Shown: positions 1 through 12,577 of the stretch, piece after piece
Layout: every line of letters begins with the position of its first letter
How positions within the stretch are numbered: position 1 is the first letter of the stretch
From: Przewalskia tangutica
Taxonomy: Eukaryota; Streptophyta; Magnoliopsida; Solanales; Solanaceae
NCBI GenBank assembly: GCA_029844215.1
Contig: CM056724.1
Coordinates: 2,226,307 to 2,290,306 of the forward strand
Direction of reading: 5' to 3'
DNA length: 64,000 nucleotides
The notes under the pieces: generated by a model
What the model was told of the DNA's origin: nothing
Databases searched by the model: none
The model's input: the letters and a program-made list of their open reading frames with translations, nothing else
Program-made: the position numbers and the translations under genes

Positions 1-800
1 AAGTTGGGTTGTTACCGAGCCGAAATACAGATATTGTTGGTATAATAATCTGTACTTGACTAAATTATGATTCAAAACAATATGTTAATCACTTAGTGAA
101 ACAGTTTTGGAAAAATAATTTCAGAATGTAATCGAGCCCACTTAGTTCAAAGTGTGTCCTTAAGGAAATTATTCCCCTCACAGTACTCGAGGTTAACGGA
201 ATATCGTCTCCCAGGATAGAACGATTATCTTACCAGAATAGTAGTACTCCAAATTCCGGTAGCAGCGAACCACTCAACGGCAGTATATCACACAGAATGA
301 AATTTTCGAGTTGAAGAGCAACTTCAGAATTTCAGAATTGATTAGAATATGAATGAATAAATTCTTGGAATAATCAAGAATTTATAGGGTTGGAGGTACT
401 GATTCTGAATGGTTGCAACCATTCAGAATAGTCACCTAATTTTGGAGGGAAATTCGAAAAAGAGAGGGAGAGCCGGACGGGTCGGGTCGGGTCGCGGGTC
501 GATCCGTTTGGATTTGTTTTTTAATTAAATAATTAATTAATTAATTTGATTAAAGAAACGTTTGTCCAAAAAGATTATCAATCAATCGATCTTTTGACAA
601 AGCCAAAGCCTAGCCAAGAAGCGGCGGCGGCGGCGGCAATGCGAGTCGCCTACCGACCGCTTTTAGCAGCTAGAGAAGGTGTAATGTAATATATACACCT
701 CTCTTTCCTTCTCTCTTTTTTCGATGTGGGACAAAAGAGTCTTTTACCCTCTTTAATTTTCATCCCATCATTTCCCATTCACCAATATCAAAACCCAACA
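1..800 (-). mobile_element. 3' LTR of a decayed Ty1/copia element
   Basis: Read on the minus strand, an LTR begins at 800 with TGTTGGGTTTTG, directly after a polypurine tract, and runs off the window's left edge. It contains the CCCACATCG-type motif near 720-730 that I know from copia LTRs. The body holds a GGC microsatellite (about 622-638), GGGTC repeats (about 478-500) and a TAAT-rich stretch. The outer end of the LTR and its TSD lie outside the window. The domain order to the right (RNase H, RT, integrase, gag on the minus strand) fits a 3' LTR here. Confidence 0.7.
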
Positions 801-1429
801 ATCCCCCACATGAATGGAGAATGGTTATAAGATAGAAGAATGTACGGACGAGTGTGATATACAAGCGAGAATTGACTGCATCTGGATAAGTAGGTTTCCT
901 AACTTTCCGTAGTGAACTTATATCGTATATACTCGATCAATCGGTAGATTTGATATCTTTGAACCGTCAAACTTTGTTGTATACCTAGACAACATAAGAC
1001 ACACAATCAACCCTCAACCGTTTATGGTTCTCACGGTTGTGTTCGTTTGACCATGAACACGCTTTGGTCTCGTAGTGCGTAGAGAATGGGCCTTTCTTGT
1101 CATTCCCTTTAAGCGACTTACACTTAACACTCGCATAGGTGATTTCTAAACATGTGGTCCTATAGCCACGTTATGCGGTCATCATCGCGATTTAGATAAC
1201 CGTTAAAAAAACCTTAATGCTTTATTAACAAGCCATAAAGTCTTATCCTTATTTACGAACATTGTCTTCATCAGAATGGGTTGAGTTATTTGACAATGTT
1301 GAACCGTCGATCCTGACTTTGTTTGATCTCCTTGAACCTAGCTCTTGGGATCTCGGTCTGCTAGGTAGAGTTACCGCCGTGATGACTTGTCGCCGCGCCA
1401 ACCCATTCCGTTGATGATCTACCAACTCC
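801..1429 (-). mobile_element. Polypurine tract and 3' untranslated part of the copia element
   Basis: On the minus strand the tract TGTGGGGGAT (801-810) immediately precedes the LTR start and is the expected plus-strand primer. The rest, up to the RNase H relic, has no usable open frame and is read as 3' untranslated sequence. Confidence 0.55.
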
Positions 1430-4400
1430 TCTCTAGATAAGCCTTTTGTAGCGGATCCGCCACGTTATCTCTTGACTTTACATAATCAATGTGATAACGC
1501 CACTAGAAGGAGTTGTCTACGGTATTGTGTCTCCGTCGTATGTGGCGAGATTTTCCGTTATACATTACACTCTGCCTACCTATTCTTTGCTTGGTATCGC
1601 GGTGTATACATATAGGAGCCAAAGGTTTGGGCGAGAATGAAATATCTTCTAAGAAATTAGGAGCCATTCGAACCTTCAGGCCTTGTCTAAAGCTATAAAT
1701 TACGATTCCATTGTAGGCGGGCGATGCGTATGCATTTTGATGATTTCCATGACCTTGCTCCTCATGACGGTGAAAACATATCCACTCGTGGATTTAACTT
1801 CAAACGATCGGTGATCGATTTGCATCACTATATCCGCCAAATCTTGCGGGATATTTATTATAATGCAAAGCATAATTTTGGGTGTGTTGTAAATATCCCA
1901 AGACTCGTTTCATTGCCATCGATGAGTTTGATTGAGATTACTCGTGAATCGACTCGACGCTTATAGCACGTACTATATCTGGTGTGTACAATTCATAATG
2001 TACATCGGACTTCCGAAACTTCGTCAAAGTCGATTGTGAGTCACTTTCGCCCTTTTCTTTTGAAGTGCAAAACTTACATCAATTGGAGTCTTTGCAACAT
2101 TGAAATTAAATACTTGAACTTGTCAAGTACTTTTTCAATATAATGTAAGCGTGATAATGCTAGACCTTGTGGAGTTCTATGGATCCTAATTCCTAAGATC
2201 AAGTCGTGACCACTAAGTCTTTCATGTCAAATTTGCTAGCGAGCATCTGACGCGTAGCATTTACATCGACAATATCTTTACTCATTATCAACATGTCATC
2301 AACATACAAACAAACAATGACTTCATGATTTGGAGTATTTTTAATGTAAACACATTTGTCACACTCATTAATCTTAAATCCATTTGCCAACATTATTTGG
2401 TCAAATTTTGCATGTCATTGTTTGGGTGCTTGTTTAAGTCCATAAAGTGACTTAACAAGTCTGCGCACTTTCCTTTCTTTACCAGAACCACAAAACCCTC
2501 GGGTTGTTCCATGTAAATTTCTTCCTCGATTCTCCGTTTAAGAAAAGTCTTGGACATCCATTTGATGGATTTCAAGACCGTATCTGACTTGATTGCCACT
2601 AACACCGAATAGATGTTATTAGCTTGCAGGCGAGTATGTGTCAAAGTAATCAAGACCTTCTTTTTGTCTATAACCTTTGACCACAAGTCTTGCCTTATAT
2701 TTGTCAATAGTACCATCGTTTCATTTTCCTTTTAAAGATCCATTTTGATCCTAAAGGTTTATTTCGGGAGGAAGATCAACTAACTCCGTATGGTTGTTTA
2801 AAATTGATTCAATCTCACTATTATTATGCTTTCCAAAATGTTGAATCGGAAGATGACATTCTTTGCTTTAAATGTTTGAGGCTCATTTTCAAGCAAGAAT
2901 GTTACAAAGTGCAGTCGAAGGAGTAGATGTCTTTTGGCGTTTACTCGCCTTAGATCCTCTTTGCTTGGTATACTTTCCTTTGGTTCTTCCGCGATCGTTT
3001 AGATCTTTCACTTGGCGACTCACATTCAGTTTTATACGGATAGATGTTTTCAAAGAATTCAGCATTATCGATTCGATTCACCGTATTCACATGAATTTTG
3101 GGATTGTCAGGTTGTGAACCAAAACCGACAAGCTTTCTTTGTTTGTAGCATAGCCAATAAAAACACAATCCACGTTTTGGTCCGATTTTTACCCTTTTGG
3201 GCAAAAGAACTTGGACCTTTGCTAAACACCCCACACTTTGAAATATTTTAAGTTGGGTTTCTTCCTTTCCATAGATCATATGGAATAAATTGTGTTTTCT
3301 GGTAGTACTCTGTTGAGTATTCGATTAGTCATGAGATAGCTTCCCATGACTCTGCGATGGCGGAACTAATTAGTAAGGCATTCATCATTTCCTTTAATGT
3401 TCGGTTTTCCTTTCCGATTCCATTTGATTGTGGTGTGTAAGAGGCGATAGTTTGATGAATAATTCCATATTCCAAACATGTCTCTGCAAAAGGAGATTAA
3501 TTACTCTCACTATCACTTCTAATCATTTTGATCTTTTTATTCAATTGATTTTCCACCGTTCTGTATTGCTTAAATCATTAATTGCTTCATCCTTACTATT
3601 AAGCAAATACACATGCGATGTCGAGTCTGATAAATCGATGAAAGTTATAGAATATTTTTCCTTGCGAGATGGTATTGACTTCATATCACGTATATACGTG
3701 TGAATTAAGTCTAAAGGATTTGAATTCTATTAATAGACTTATATGGATGTTTAACAAACTTAGATTCAACACAAATTTCACATTTTGATTTGTTACACTC
3801 GAATTTAGGCAATACTTCTAAATTGATCAATTTTCGCGAGTTTTGTAATTGCGTATCTAAACGAACATGCCATAAATCATTTGACTCGATAAGTAAGACG
3901 GCGAATTTTCATTAATCTGTCAACCATTACATTGAGTTTGAAAAGTCCCTCGGTGAGGTAGCCGCTCTATGAACATATCATTCTTACTTATTACAATTTT
4001 CTCACTAACAACCACACTTAAACCCGTTTTTGGCGAGTAGTCGGTGAAACTAAATTCTTCGAATTGTTGGAGCGTGCGAGAACATTGTTGAAGTCGAGAC
4101 GCTTGCGGAAGTCATCTTGAAGTATCTTCCCATATCCTTCAACCTTGGTATTGCGGTATTTCCCATCGCAGTACCTCTTGGGTCCGGTGGGTGCATAGGT
4201 TGCAAATGCTTCTTGCGCGTATAAACATGTCGAGTGGCACGAGAATCCAACCACGCTCGCTGGGTTTCAACCAAATTGCACTCGGCGTTGCACGCAGATC
4301 ATTTAGATCATCATTCATTTCCACCATATTGGCTTGTCTTCCACTTGTCTTTTTCGGAGGCGACAATGCAGGCTTTGTGGCGCCTTTCCACTGATCAGCG

Positions 4401-4470
4401 ATTGCCGTTGAACTTTTTCTTGTTAGAAACCTTCTCGCTCGGAAGGTCTCTCTTTCTTTCTTGTTCATTT
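1430..4470 (-). pseudogene. Ty1/copia pol relic (protease, integrase, RT, RNase H)
   Basis: Read right to left on the minus strand, copia pol domains appear in the canonical order but in broken frames. At about 4,050-4,270 lies a protease and pre-integrase stretch (WLDSRATRHV, where a WxxDSGA type motif is expected, then NNVL). At 2,950-3,279 is the integrase C-terminal part (GCLAKVQV, AEFFENIYPYKTECES). RT is at 2,110-2,720, with EEEIYMEQPEGFVV and the catalytic box CLYVDDML, followed by LGIRIHRTPQGLALS. RNase H is at about 1,440-1,760 (NGKSRHIRRRHNTVRQLL, then HIDYVKSRDNVADPL). Stops and frameshifts separate all of these, so no functional polyprotein is made. Family known: Ty1/copia. Inference: an old, 5'-damaged copy. 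Confidence 0.8.
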
Positions 4471-4499
4471 CCGGAGCGTCTTGGCGATGTTGACCCCGA

Positions 4500-5151
4500 T
4501 TAGTGAACTCTTACGATACCAGCACCGGCGGTTTTGTTATCTTCGCCGATCTTGAGGCGAATCACAAGATCCTCAACTTCATTTCCTTTCTTTTGTGCTT
4601 AAGATAATTCTTGAAATCTTTCCACGAAGGCGGCAATTTCTCAATCATTGCGGCCACTTGGAATGCTTCATTCACTATCATACCTTCAAGATAAGGTCAT
4701 GGAAGATAAGTTGAAGCTCTTGAACTTAGGTTCCAAGCGGTTTTCCATCAACCATTTTATAGTCTAGGAATTTGGCAACCACAAACTTCTTCAAGCAAGC
4801 GTCTTGTCTTGTACTTTTTCAAGTGCACTCATAGTTCTTTGGAAGTTTCTGCCTTTGTGGACATTGTACAAGTCATCTTCTAACGCACTAAAAATATAGC
4901 CTTTGCACAAAAAATCACTGTTTCAAGCCTCATTAACTATGAGCTATTGGTTGTCGGGCATATCGTGGCGCGGGAGGTCTCGTTGGTGAACTTTTGCAAA
5001 CCAAGGGTGGTAAGCCAAAAGAACATTCTTTGTTGCCATCCTTTAAAGTTGTACCGGTGAACTTCGCGAGTTTCTCGTAGGTGTGCTTTGATGCAGGGTT
5101 GTAGTAATGCATTGGTGCGATATTTGCGGTAGTTCCAATTTCAATTGCCAT
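4500..5151 (-). pseudogene. Ty1/copia gag relic (UBN2 type)
   Basis: The minus strand from 5,151 reads MAIEIGTTANIAPMHYYN, a plausible gag start. Further on, in other frames, come ELWECTLKKYKTRRL and MIEKLPPSWKDFKNYLKHK (about 4,590-4,860), which are recognisable UBN2-type copia gag segments. Several stops and frameshifts are present. It sits upstream, in minus-strand order, of the pol relic and completes the same element. Confidence 0.7.
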
Positions 5152-5640
5152 TGTTTGTCACTGTCAAATAGACAAACAGTTTTAATTAATAAAACCAAAA
5201 TAACAATTAATTCACAGACTTCAACGATGAAGATTTTATTTCTTCAAATCGCAGTCGAATTATAAACTTAAACGATGAAGAATTTATTTCTTCAAATTGT
5301 AGTATAATTATGAAACTTTAGTATTCCAACGAAGTTTTTATATCTTCGAGTCGGAATACTAATATTCATATGGAGTAGAAAACTACACAAGTTTTAATCT
5401 CCTTAAACAGAATGATGAAGTTTTTATGTTCTTCAAATCGTTATACACAACGGTGAAGATTTTATTTCTTCAAACCGAATCAATTTTGATAGCAACAAAT
5501 ATAATACACAACGGTAAAGATTTTATTTCTTCAAACCGAATCAATTTTGATAGCAACAAATATAATACACAACGGTGAAGATTTTATTTCTTCAAACCGA
5601 ATCAAAATTGATAGAAACGAAGTGCAATAGATTTTATTCA
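5152..5640 (-). mobile_element. Leader of the copia element; 5' LTR not found
   Basis: This AT-rich segment precedes gag on the minus strand. It is dominated by variants of a CAACGRTGAAGATTTTATTTC motif. I see neither a TGGTATCAGAGC-type primer site nor a second copy of the 1-800 LTR, so the 5' end appears lost. Confidence 0.4.
5444..5625. repeat. 61-bp tandem repeat, nearly three copies
   Basis: A unit beginning ACACAACGGTGAAGATTTTA and ending in GCAACAAATATAAT repeats at 61-bp spacing, with one G/A difference between the first two units and a diverged third. Single diverged units of the same motif are seen from 5,220 onward. Confidence 0.85.
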
Positions 5641-5861
5641 GCCCTATATTTGATGCAACGAATCGAACTCAAATCGAGCTTTTTCGAGCTGAATTTTGCG
5701 AATCGAATCGAATAGTTTGGCTTACTCACAGCCCTACGGCCCCTACTTAAAAGCGAGAGTGCATCCAACAATTTGAGAGGAGAGTTTGGCCTCAGTTGAA
5801 TCAATTGTAGCTAGTCCCAACTAGCTTGGGATTAATGCGTTAATGTTGATGATCTTGTATC
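5640..5861. other. Intergenic; repetitive CGAGC motif
   Basis: Contains AATCGAGCTTTTTCGAGCT and CGAATCGAATCGAA near 5,680-5,720, a low-complexity pattern often dispersed in plant genomes. No coding signal is seen. Confidence 0.4.
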
Positions 5862-6085
5862 TTTTTTTTTATAAGGGTGGTGTTGCGACCAGTTTGCGCG
5901 TACCTCGACCAATTTCACGTGATACCATTTATTTTCCACAAGTACGGGATAACTCTATCGGCCAAAGCTTGGACAAATGAGAAGAAACAACCTACGGTTT
6001 TACCTTGTTGGGATTTGGACCTAAGACCTCATGGTTCTCAACCGTTGGGTGCGTTGATGTTCTTGTATCTGTTATTCGACTTTGT
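5862..6085 (-). mobile_element. tRNA-derived SINE
   Basis: On the minus strand the segment reads TTGAGAACCATGAGGTCTTA, then GGTCCAAATCCC (similar to a pol III B box), then a body with AATTGGTCGAGGTACGCGC and ACCACCCTTAT, and ends in an A9 tract (plus-strand T run near 5,861-5,869). The body is familiar from SINEs common in eudicots. The A box and exact 5' end are unclear, and no TSD was established. Confidence 0.55.
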
Positions 6086-8149
6086 CATATATGCTTGTAT
6101 TGCTCATTTCTTCTTGACTGCCTCAGTAGATTATTTGTGAGTATAATGTTGTGTAACACTAGAATTTGGGAAAGTCGGGATTGCGGTAGAATTCCTTTGG
6201 GCGTGGAATATGATAGTTTTCTTGATGTAAGTGGGAGCCAGATACTTTTAACATTAAATTCAGATGGAGCGATACATCCTCTTACTGTAGTCATTGTAAT
6301 TGACAAGAGTACTAAGATTAGATACATAAATTTTTGGGGGCTTCTTCTTGAGTCCAATATATTTTATGCTGCTGCTACCCAACGATGTCAAAGACCAGTT
6401 TTTACCTATTCTTTTTCTCAGTACTTTTCCTTTTTATTTGTCCAGTGTTACTTGTAATGATTGGTCCGCTTTTCAAAAAAAGAAAAGGAATAAACAAACA
6501 ATTTTGTGACTTTGAGTGAGGATTTCAGGGTTGTGACTATCTGATAAGTTGTGAGGAGCTAGTAAAAAATCTTGGGCTACCAAAATGCATCCTCTCTTTA
6601 TTCTTGAAGTTTTCAGTGTCCAATTTGCCTTCGATCTCTAGGGTGTTTTTTATATGGAGGGTGTTTCCTGTGGAAATTGTTTTATCTTGGAAAATCATTG
6701 TTGGATCATTTTCTAGAGTCTTGATTCAGTGTAAAGTAGGCAATATATGATAGTACTTTGTTGATATGTAAATTTTAATATTAGAGTTTGATAACAATAA
6801 GTAATTGTTAGTTGAAGCAAGTCATATAGCTTCCGCCTAGGAGTGAAGGTATTTTTCCCTCCAAGTAAAATATTATTCACCAACTAAACACGAAAAGTAA
6901 ATGCATCATGAATATTTTCTTTCATGCCAAACAGATACCTAGTTTGGGGTTAAGGAAGTTAAAATATCAAGTTAAAAACTTGATATTTTCTTTCATGAAT
7001 AATATCAAGTTGTTAGTTGGTGGTTAAGGAAGTTAAAATGTTAGTTATAAATTAGTTTGGGGTTAGTTAAATAAATATCTCATAGAAGTGTCTAAATACA
7101 TAAATATCTCATAGATACATAAATATCTAATAGAAATGTCTAGATACATAGCAAGTTGAAATGTGTATATATACATGTAATAAAGCACTTGAGAATGATA
7201 ATACAGATTTCTCTCTTCACTAAACTTCTCTTCACTCTCTTCTCTGTAAATCTTCTTCTCTTCTCTTCTTCATATCTTCATACTCAAGCATCATCCTTCC
7301 ATAATCAAACGCTGCATTACTGATTACAGCATCACGATCATATGTTATTGAATTGCAAAGGTGAACCAGTGGCTGAATGCCTGGCCACTGAATGCAATGA
7401 CATATCCACCAGAAAATATTGTCTGGATTCGTCACTGACTGAATGAAATAATTAATCACTGATGTGATAATTTAACAATGGCAGAAGTTATCACCGTGAA
7501 GAACATGATTGAAAGCTGGATAATTTCTACTCTTATAATCCATAATTTGTTTAGAAAGAAACTGGAATCTTTAAATTATAACAAGAGGAGGGAGAATCTA
7601 GCTGAAGAGGCATAGACTATCTCTATTCGCTTGAATAAATCGATTCAACACTTGAAAAATAATGCAAGTGCCAAAGGAACGAAGATTTTAAAAAGAATAA
7701 CATAATGAAACAACTATCTCTATTCGCTTAGTCCTTTATTAGGTAAAGACAAACTCAAATATGGTACGTACATGTAAATGTTTTTCTAATAATTTTCATA
7801 AAGTCTTGAATAAAATAAAAATATGAAAAGGATAAAGGTATTATTATGTACTATGTGTGAAATAACTTTACTATACTTTTTTCATTTCTTAATTTTATTT
7901 TAATGAAGAAGTGGGGAAAACACAAGTTTAGCACACGCTTGCTAAATTCAAATGTTGAGACTCAATTAAAGTGGCTTATGTAATTAATTAAAATTATTTG
8001 TCTATTTCAATTTAAAATGATATATGATTAGACTGAAGATATGGATTTAATTAAAGCTTTCTTCTACGTGATTATTGCTCCAAAAACGTGGAATCTTTCA
8101 CTTCAAGAGCCCCACACCCCGGTCCGACATGTCTGTGAAGGAGGTAAAT
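6086..8149. other. AT-rich intergenic DNA, possible LTR-like fragment
   Basis: No frame here resembles a known protein. A direct repeat (GGTTAAGGAAGTTAAAAT near 6,950 and 7,022) and a small palindrome around AATATCAAGTT..AACTTGATATT (about 6,964-6,988) are visible. The part from about 7,038 has TGTTAG at its left, a TATATATACATG box near 7,163 and a CT-rich stretch to 7,290, ending near TTACA at 7,327. This looks like a small copia-type LTR, but no primer site, TSD or second copy was found. Confidence 0.35.
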
Positions 8150-8300
8150 CATGGTGACTCAATTGATTTCAAAAGTTAGACCAGTACCAACTACGCACAA
8201 GGGGTCCTCCTTTATTTCAAGAAAAAAGTCACACACTACCGCTGATGGGATTCGATCCTTGATCATTGCTCCAAATATCTCCTACGTGATTATTAAAAGA
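8150..8300 (-). repeat. Dispersed SINE-like repeat
   Basis: The stretch ACTCAATTGATTTCAAAAG..TTAGACCAGTA recurs at 11,086-11,125 with few changes. Its minus strand contains GGATCGAATCCC, which resembles a pol III B box. There are no clear ends or tail, so the class is uncertain. Confidence 0.4.
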
Positions 8301-9479
8301 AAGAAAAAAGTGCATTGCCGTCTTCTTCCAATTTGTCTTTATTTTCTTTCTTATTGTTATGCATTAATTAATGCATAGGATCTGGTTAGTACTTGCTCTC
8401 AATTGTAAAAGACTATATTATATTCTTGTCTTTTTTTTCCTGTCATATTTTATTTTAACAACTATCGTTGTCAATGACTTTGTGGTGTTTTAAGCATGAA
8501 TTAATCTTTGAGACATGAAGGAGTATTCGATTTATATAAAAGATTGTCACAATCCAAATTAATGGCGAAGTCAGATATTTTTTAGTTAGAATCAAAATCA
8601 AATTTATTTACCTTTTGATTGCAAAATCTCGAACACTATTTCCCCCTCTGGTTTGAACTTCAATATTCGATCATGGGCCTAACTTAACCCCAAAAATAAC
8701 TTGTAGGGTAAGGATTGTCTAAATCCATATAAAAAGTTCATGTTTCCACTCCATTTTCGATGTGGGATTCTTAACAGTAAATTTCTTTTTATTTTATTAA
8801 CATCCTTACTTTTTTGGTACGCCTTTCCTGAACATCCTTATCATTGATAAGCAGACAAAAACTTAATGAAAGAATATTCGTGTGGTCAGTGGTCACTAAT
8901 GACGGTGATAAGTGCTCTTATGTGTTATAGTGACATGACACATCTAATTACCCCTTAATTTAATTATTCTAAATAACACCGGCAAGGACGTTTTTAGACC
9001 CGTGCAAGATGTGTTATCACACATGTGACCCCGAAAAACGAAAATTTCTAGAACCCCTTTTTCATTTTTTTATTAAGTAGTATTAGCCAGAATTTACTGT
9101 AAATACTCATAATTCGCAGGTCTTAGCCCAATTAAAGAGCCGCTTTTACGCATTAGAACAAGGTCTCCAAAATGTTTGAGACGATCCTGAACACGGGCAA
9201 CACTAAAGAAGAAAAATACAAATAAATTCTAAGACTTAAAAAGTTCAAAATATATATACTGTTAAGTGGGAAACAGATCAGACTTTCACTTAATAGGTTC
9301 TTTTTTCACTGTTTCCCACTTATTATATTATCATATATGTTTAACTTGAGTTAAGCGTATTGCCTATGAGACATTGGTAAAGACTATTCAACATAGATAA
9401 GTTGACTTACTACGACTCTTTTATAAGTAATATTTTTTTATTTCTTTGTTTATTTACTATGAAGGAAATACGAAGTAGC
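8301..9479. other. Intergenic, nothing recognised
   Basis: AT-rich sequence with no supported gene, RNA or complete mobile element. A few short ATG-led frames are at chance length. Confidence 0.5.
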
Positions 9480-9611
9480 AACGGATGAATTCTAAAATTT
9501 GTTGGTAATCATATTTAGTGATGGATTAACGATAAATTGTCGAAAAAATATGTTATTTACGAGCTATTTAGCGACATAATTTGTAGTTAATTCCTGTTCT
9601 CTTGTAGTGAT
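9480..9611. mobile_element. Partial CACTA-type MITE
   Basis: It ends in GTTCTCTTGTAGTG at 9,611, the right-hand end seen in the ALMT-intron MITEs. Its body (AACGATAAATTGTCG, ATGTTATTTACGAGCTATTT, TTTGTAGTTAATTCC) matches theirs in order. The left CACTAC end is not found, so it is treated as truncated. Confidence 0.55.
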
Positions 9612-10134
9612 TTATTACTTCCTACATAATATGAACATACCCACTAGCCGGATTTCATTTTATTTTTGCCTTATATTTGATAATTGTATAACTCTAATTA
9701 TTATTGAAACCTTAAATTAGAACCTAGTCATAAGAATTGCTATAATAATGAATCATATTTTTCTCGAATAATAAAAAATATATGCTCTAATATTTTGAAA
9801 TAAGTTAGAAGGATTGATTTCGAAGTAACTTGGACTAAAATTGCAAAAAGAGAATGACTTGTGGATTTTTTAACATTGACATAAATATAATCAAGTCTTA
9901 AATATATATACTTATATGTTTTGTTTACTACTTACTCTTAACATAGAGGAATTTTGGAAAGAAATAAAACACTCTTCTTTGTTTTTTTTTTCCAAAGGGT
10001 TTTAAAGGAATTTGTGCTCAATTTTCAAAGTGTGTGTGCGTGTGTAAAAGTTTTGGCGAGAAATGATTTAAATGACTATTATATTACAATATTTTTAAAC
10101 ACATAAGTATTTTAAAGCAATTTTTATTATATAA
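9612..10134. other. Intergenic, nothing recognised
   Basis: AT-rich, including T-rich and GT-rich short tracts (about 9,980 and 10,030). No gene or element was identified. Confidence 0.5.
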
Positions 10135-10330
10135 GATTCGATGCCAATCGTATTTTATGGATCCTCAATAATGGGGTGTCTAACACCTTCTCCCGGAGGA
10201 TCATTTGAACATTTACCCGAACTCTGGTTGATTGAGGATTTTCTCTTGATTTTGAAAAATCCTTTAAATAATTGTTTTTCCTATTTTTCCTTACAAAGTA
10301 GGTGACGACTCTAAAAAGTAAAAATAATCT
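10135..10330 (+). mobile_element. Old Tat-type gypsy LTR fragment
   Basis: The order GGATCCTC..GGGGTGTCTAACACCTTC..ACCCGAACTCTGG..AGGTGACGACTCT parallels the conserved 3' block of the Ogre/Tat LTRs elsewhere in this window (GGATCCTTTAGGGTGCCTAA..CTTACC..GAATCTC..AGGTGGCGACTCC). It is clearly more diverged than those copies. No flanking internal region or TSD was seen. Confidence 0.45.
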
Positions 10331-11361
10331 CAACAGTTAACAAATTATCCAGTAACTTTTATATTCTGCGTAAAACTGAACCGTAACATATATGATGTTT
10401 TTTTTATTCACAAGTATCACTTTATTATTAGATTCTAGGTAAAGCTGGTGATGTCAGTGTTAAACAGTAGCCACAACCCAGGGGTCCCACCCGTGGAATT
10501 CTAGTGCAAATTGTATATTTGGTATATTATCCATATTAATCGTGTACCTTACTTAGGATTGTAATATTAACATAGGTGTATAGTTAGTCTCCATATAGAA
10601 TATGGATTTAGATGTAAAGTAAGAATAAGATTCTCCTATTATAACTTGTATATATATATGGCTTTTGAAATAGATTAATATGAAAATAGTACTGCAAAAT
10701 GAAAAATGGCATCTTATAGCCTTTATCGCATAGTGGAAAAAAACAAGAAAAAAGAAGAAGGTATATTTCATGCCTGGTAAGATGCCTTAACACTTCTTCA
10801 TGTGTTATACTGTTACAAAAATTATCAAATGTTCACTTTCAAATTTCAATCAAGGCCACTTGAAGTTTATATGCAACCAAAATATACATTTTTAAATTAT
10901 ATAAAATGAATTCTACTTTGATGTGATGTAAATGGAACATTGACGTACAATTTGAAATGATAAAATTGGTATTTAATTTTTTTAGATCTTGGACATTATT
11001 AATTTATTTTAGTGCAAACTTATTTTTTCACTATTCAAACGTCATGAGTAGTGATCGATACTTAATGACCTTCTATCTTGAATGAAGTAACTCAATTGAT
11101 TTCAAAGGTTAGACCAGTATCACGCTGCGCACCCTTCTTTGATTACTGAGAGGTTAGAAGTATATCTTTGCTTGCCAGAAAGAGAATGCGCATTCATTTG
11201 ATCTTGATACTTGTGGATCGAAAGGTAGACATCTTTAGCTAATTTAACCATAATGCAACACGTACTTTGTTGAATGAATAAGAGCTAACAAGTAACAAGT
11301 ACTTTGAATTTCATTTAATTTAATTTGTTGTCAAAAATTAATTGAGATACTTTAGAAATGT
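10331..11361. other. Intergenic, left flank of the CACTA element
   Basis: No gene is supported. A second copy of the dispersed repeat described at 8,150 lies near 11,086-11,125. The last three bases, TGT (11,359-11,361), are the left TSD copy of the CACTA transposon. Confidence 0.5.
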
Positions 11362-11520
11362 CACTACAAAAAAAAGTACTTACAGTGACGGTTAAAAACC
11401 GTCACGAAAGACCTTTCATGACGGTTTTGTTAAGTGTCACGGTAGATACTGTCACAAATTCGTGATGGTTGTTGTGACAGTTGTTTGTGACGGTTATAAA
11501 AACTGTCACAAAATGTGAAA
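11362..11520 (+). repeat. CACTA left terminal and subterminal repeats
   Basis: After the CACTAC terminus, short units of GTGACGGTT and its complement AACCGTCAC recur in both orientations about every 20-30 bp. Such subterminal repeats are where CACTA transposases bind. Confidence 0.75.
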
Positions 11521-11911
11521 ATTGACTTTGACTTTTCCCTCTTTTTTTAAAAAAAAAAATCGCGCTAAATTATTATTAAAATAATATTTTTGGCGCGAAA
11601 TTTTAAATAAAATTAATTTAAATTGGCAGATTTTTTTTATTAAATTTATTTTAAATTAGCTGGAAAATTAGTTTTTGACATTTTTTTATATTTTAATGTT
11701 AATTTATTAAATAAAAATAAATTAGAATTGTAAACATATTATAACTAAAATGTCACCCACAAAATGAAATTGTTCTAATACATTAAATCGAAACATTACA
11801 AATTGTTTTTCAAAACATCTAATGTTATCATCAAATACAACAAAAAAATATAATATTGGTTTAACTTCAAAAGGTACAAATATTGTCTAAATCATCATAA
11901 AAATGACACAA

Positions 11912-12185
11912 TTATGCAGCACGGAGAATCTTTGAAATATGTTGCGCCCACTAGATCCGAAGTTCATCAAGGTCATGCTGCGAAAAAACACTTTTCCATT
12001 GTACTGTAACACACAATAGAGATCAGTTAAAATTTCTAATTATAAATAAGCCTTTATAAACAAATACATACACAAAAATAATGTTAAATACTTGCATTGT
12101 TATGAAGCAAAGACAAATCATTCATTAGATCTTTAATGAAACGCAACATATAGTAAGCACACTCGTATCCATAAGAGGAAGGGAT
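11912..12185 (-). pseudogene. Ulp1/C48-type protease relic of the CACTA element
   Basis: Two minus-strand exons are suggested. The first (about 12,092-12,185) reads YGYECAYYMLRFIKDLMND, matching the catalytic-cysteine block ECGYYVMRFM of Ulp1-like peptidases carried by many plant CACTA elements. A GT..AG intron follows, with its donor at 12,091-12,090 and its acceptor just right of 12,003. The second exon (11,912-12,003) reads WKSVFSQHDLDELRI, stop, WAQHISKILRAA and then a terminal TAA at 11,912-11,914. Tails of the form DLDEVREEWA are typical of these proteins. The internal stop and the lack of an upstream histidine/aspartate region mark it as a relic. The upstream exon boundary is uncertain. 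Confidence 0.6.
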
Positions 12186-12577
12186 GACATGACCCAAAAT
12201 GGGAAGCAAAAAAACATGCTAAAAACATGTGCAACATAGAGAAATAATTTATCCAATCAAATTGCTCCAGCAAAGAAGAAACGTGGCTGGTAAATGCTTT
12301 AAATTCATGATTTTACCAAGGTTGGCTTTTCCACATTTAGACAGGAAGAATTGTCTGTGATGAAATTCCATATTCCAGTGTGCTACATGCAGTAAACTAC
12401 ATGAAGTACAAGACTTCTCTATAATACTGCAAAGGCAACTTTTTATTATTATGAAAACTAAGTGCACTAACAAAAAAGCAATAATACCTCTAATAGCCAT
12501 AGTGGATAACCGACCTGTATTATGTCAATCAAAAAGGTTTTGTAGCAGGCAAAGCGACTCGTAAGTGATTTTGTATC
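12186..12577. other. Noncoding part of the CACTA element left arm
   Basis: This may include further decayed protease exons, but I could not align any frame with confidence. It ends with GTATC (12,573-12,577), the left TSD copy of the nested retroelement. Confidence 0.4.

Noticed and set aside
2872..3251. Plus-strand frames over 2,872-3,251 and 3,428-3,703
   Set aside because: They lie antisense to recognisable integrase sequence of the copia relic.
6005..6457. 150-codon plus-strand frame
   Set aside because: It overlaps a SINE on the opposite strand and its translation has no recognisable motif. Chance length in AT-rich DNA.
7038..7335. Solo copia LTR
   Set aside because: TG/CA-like ends and a TATA box are present, but without TSD, primer site or a second copy it was listed only as a possibility.
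12249..12500. Further Ulp1 exon on the minus strand
   Set aside because: The frame contains no motif I could align to C48 peptidases; kept as unassigned CACTA sequence.
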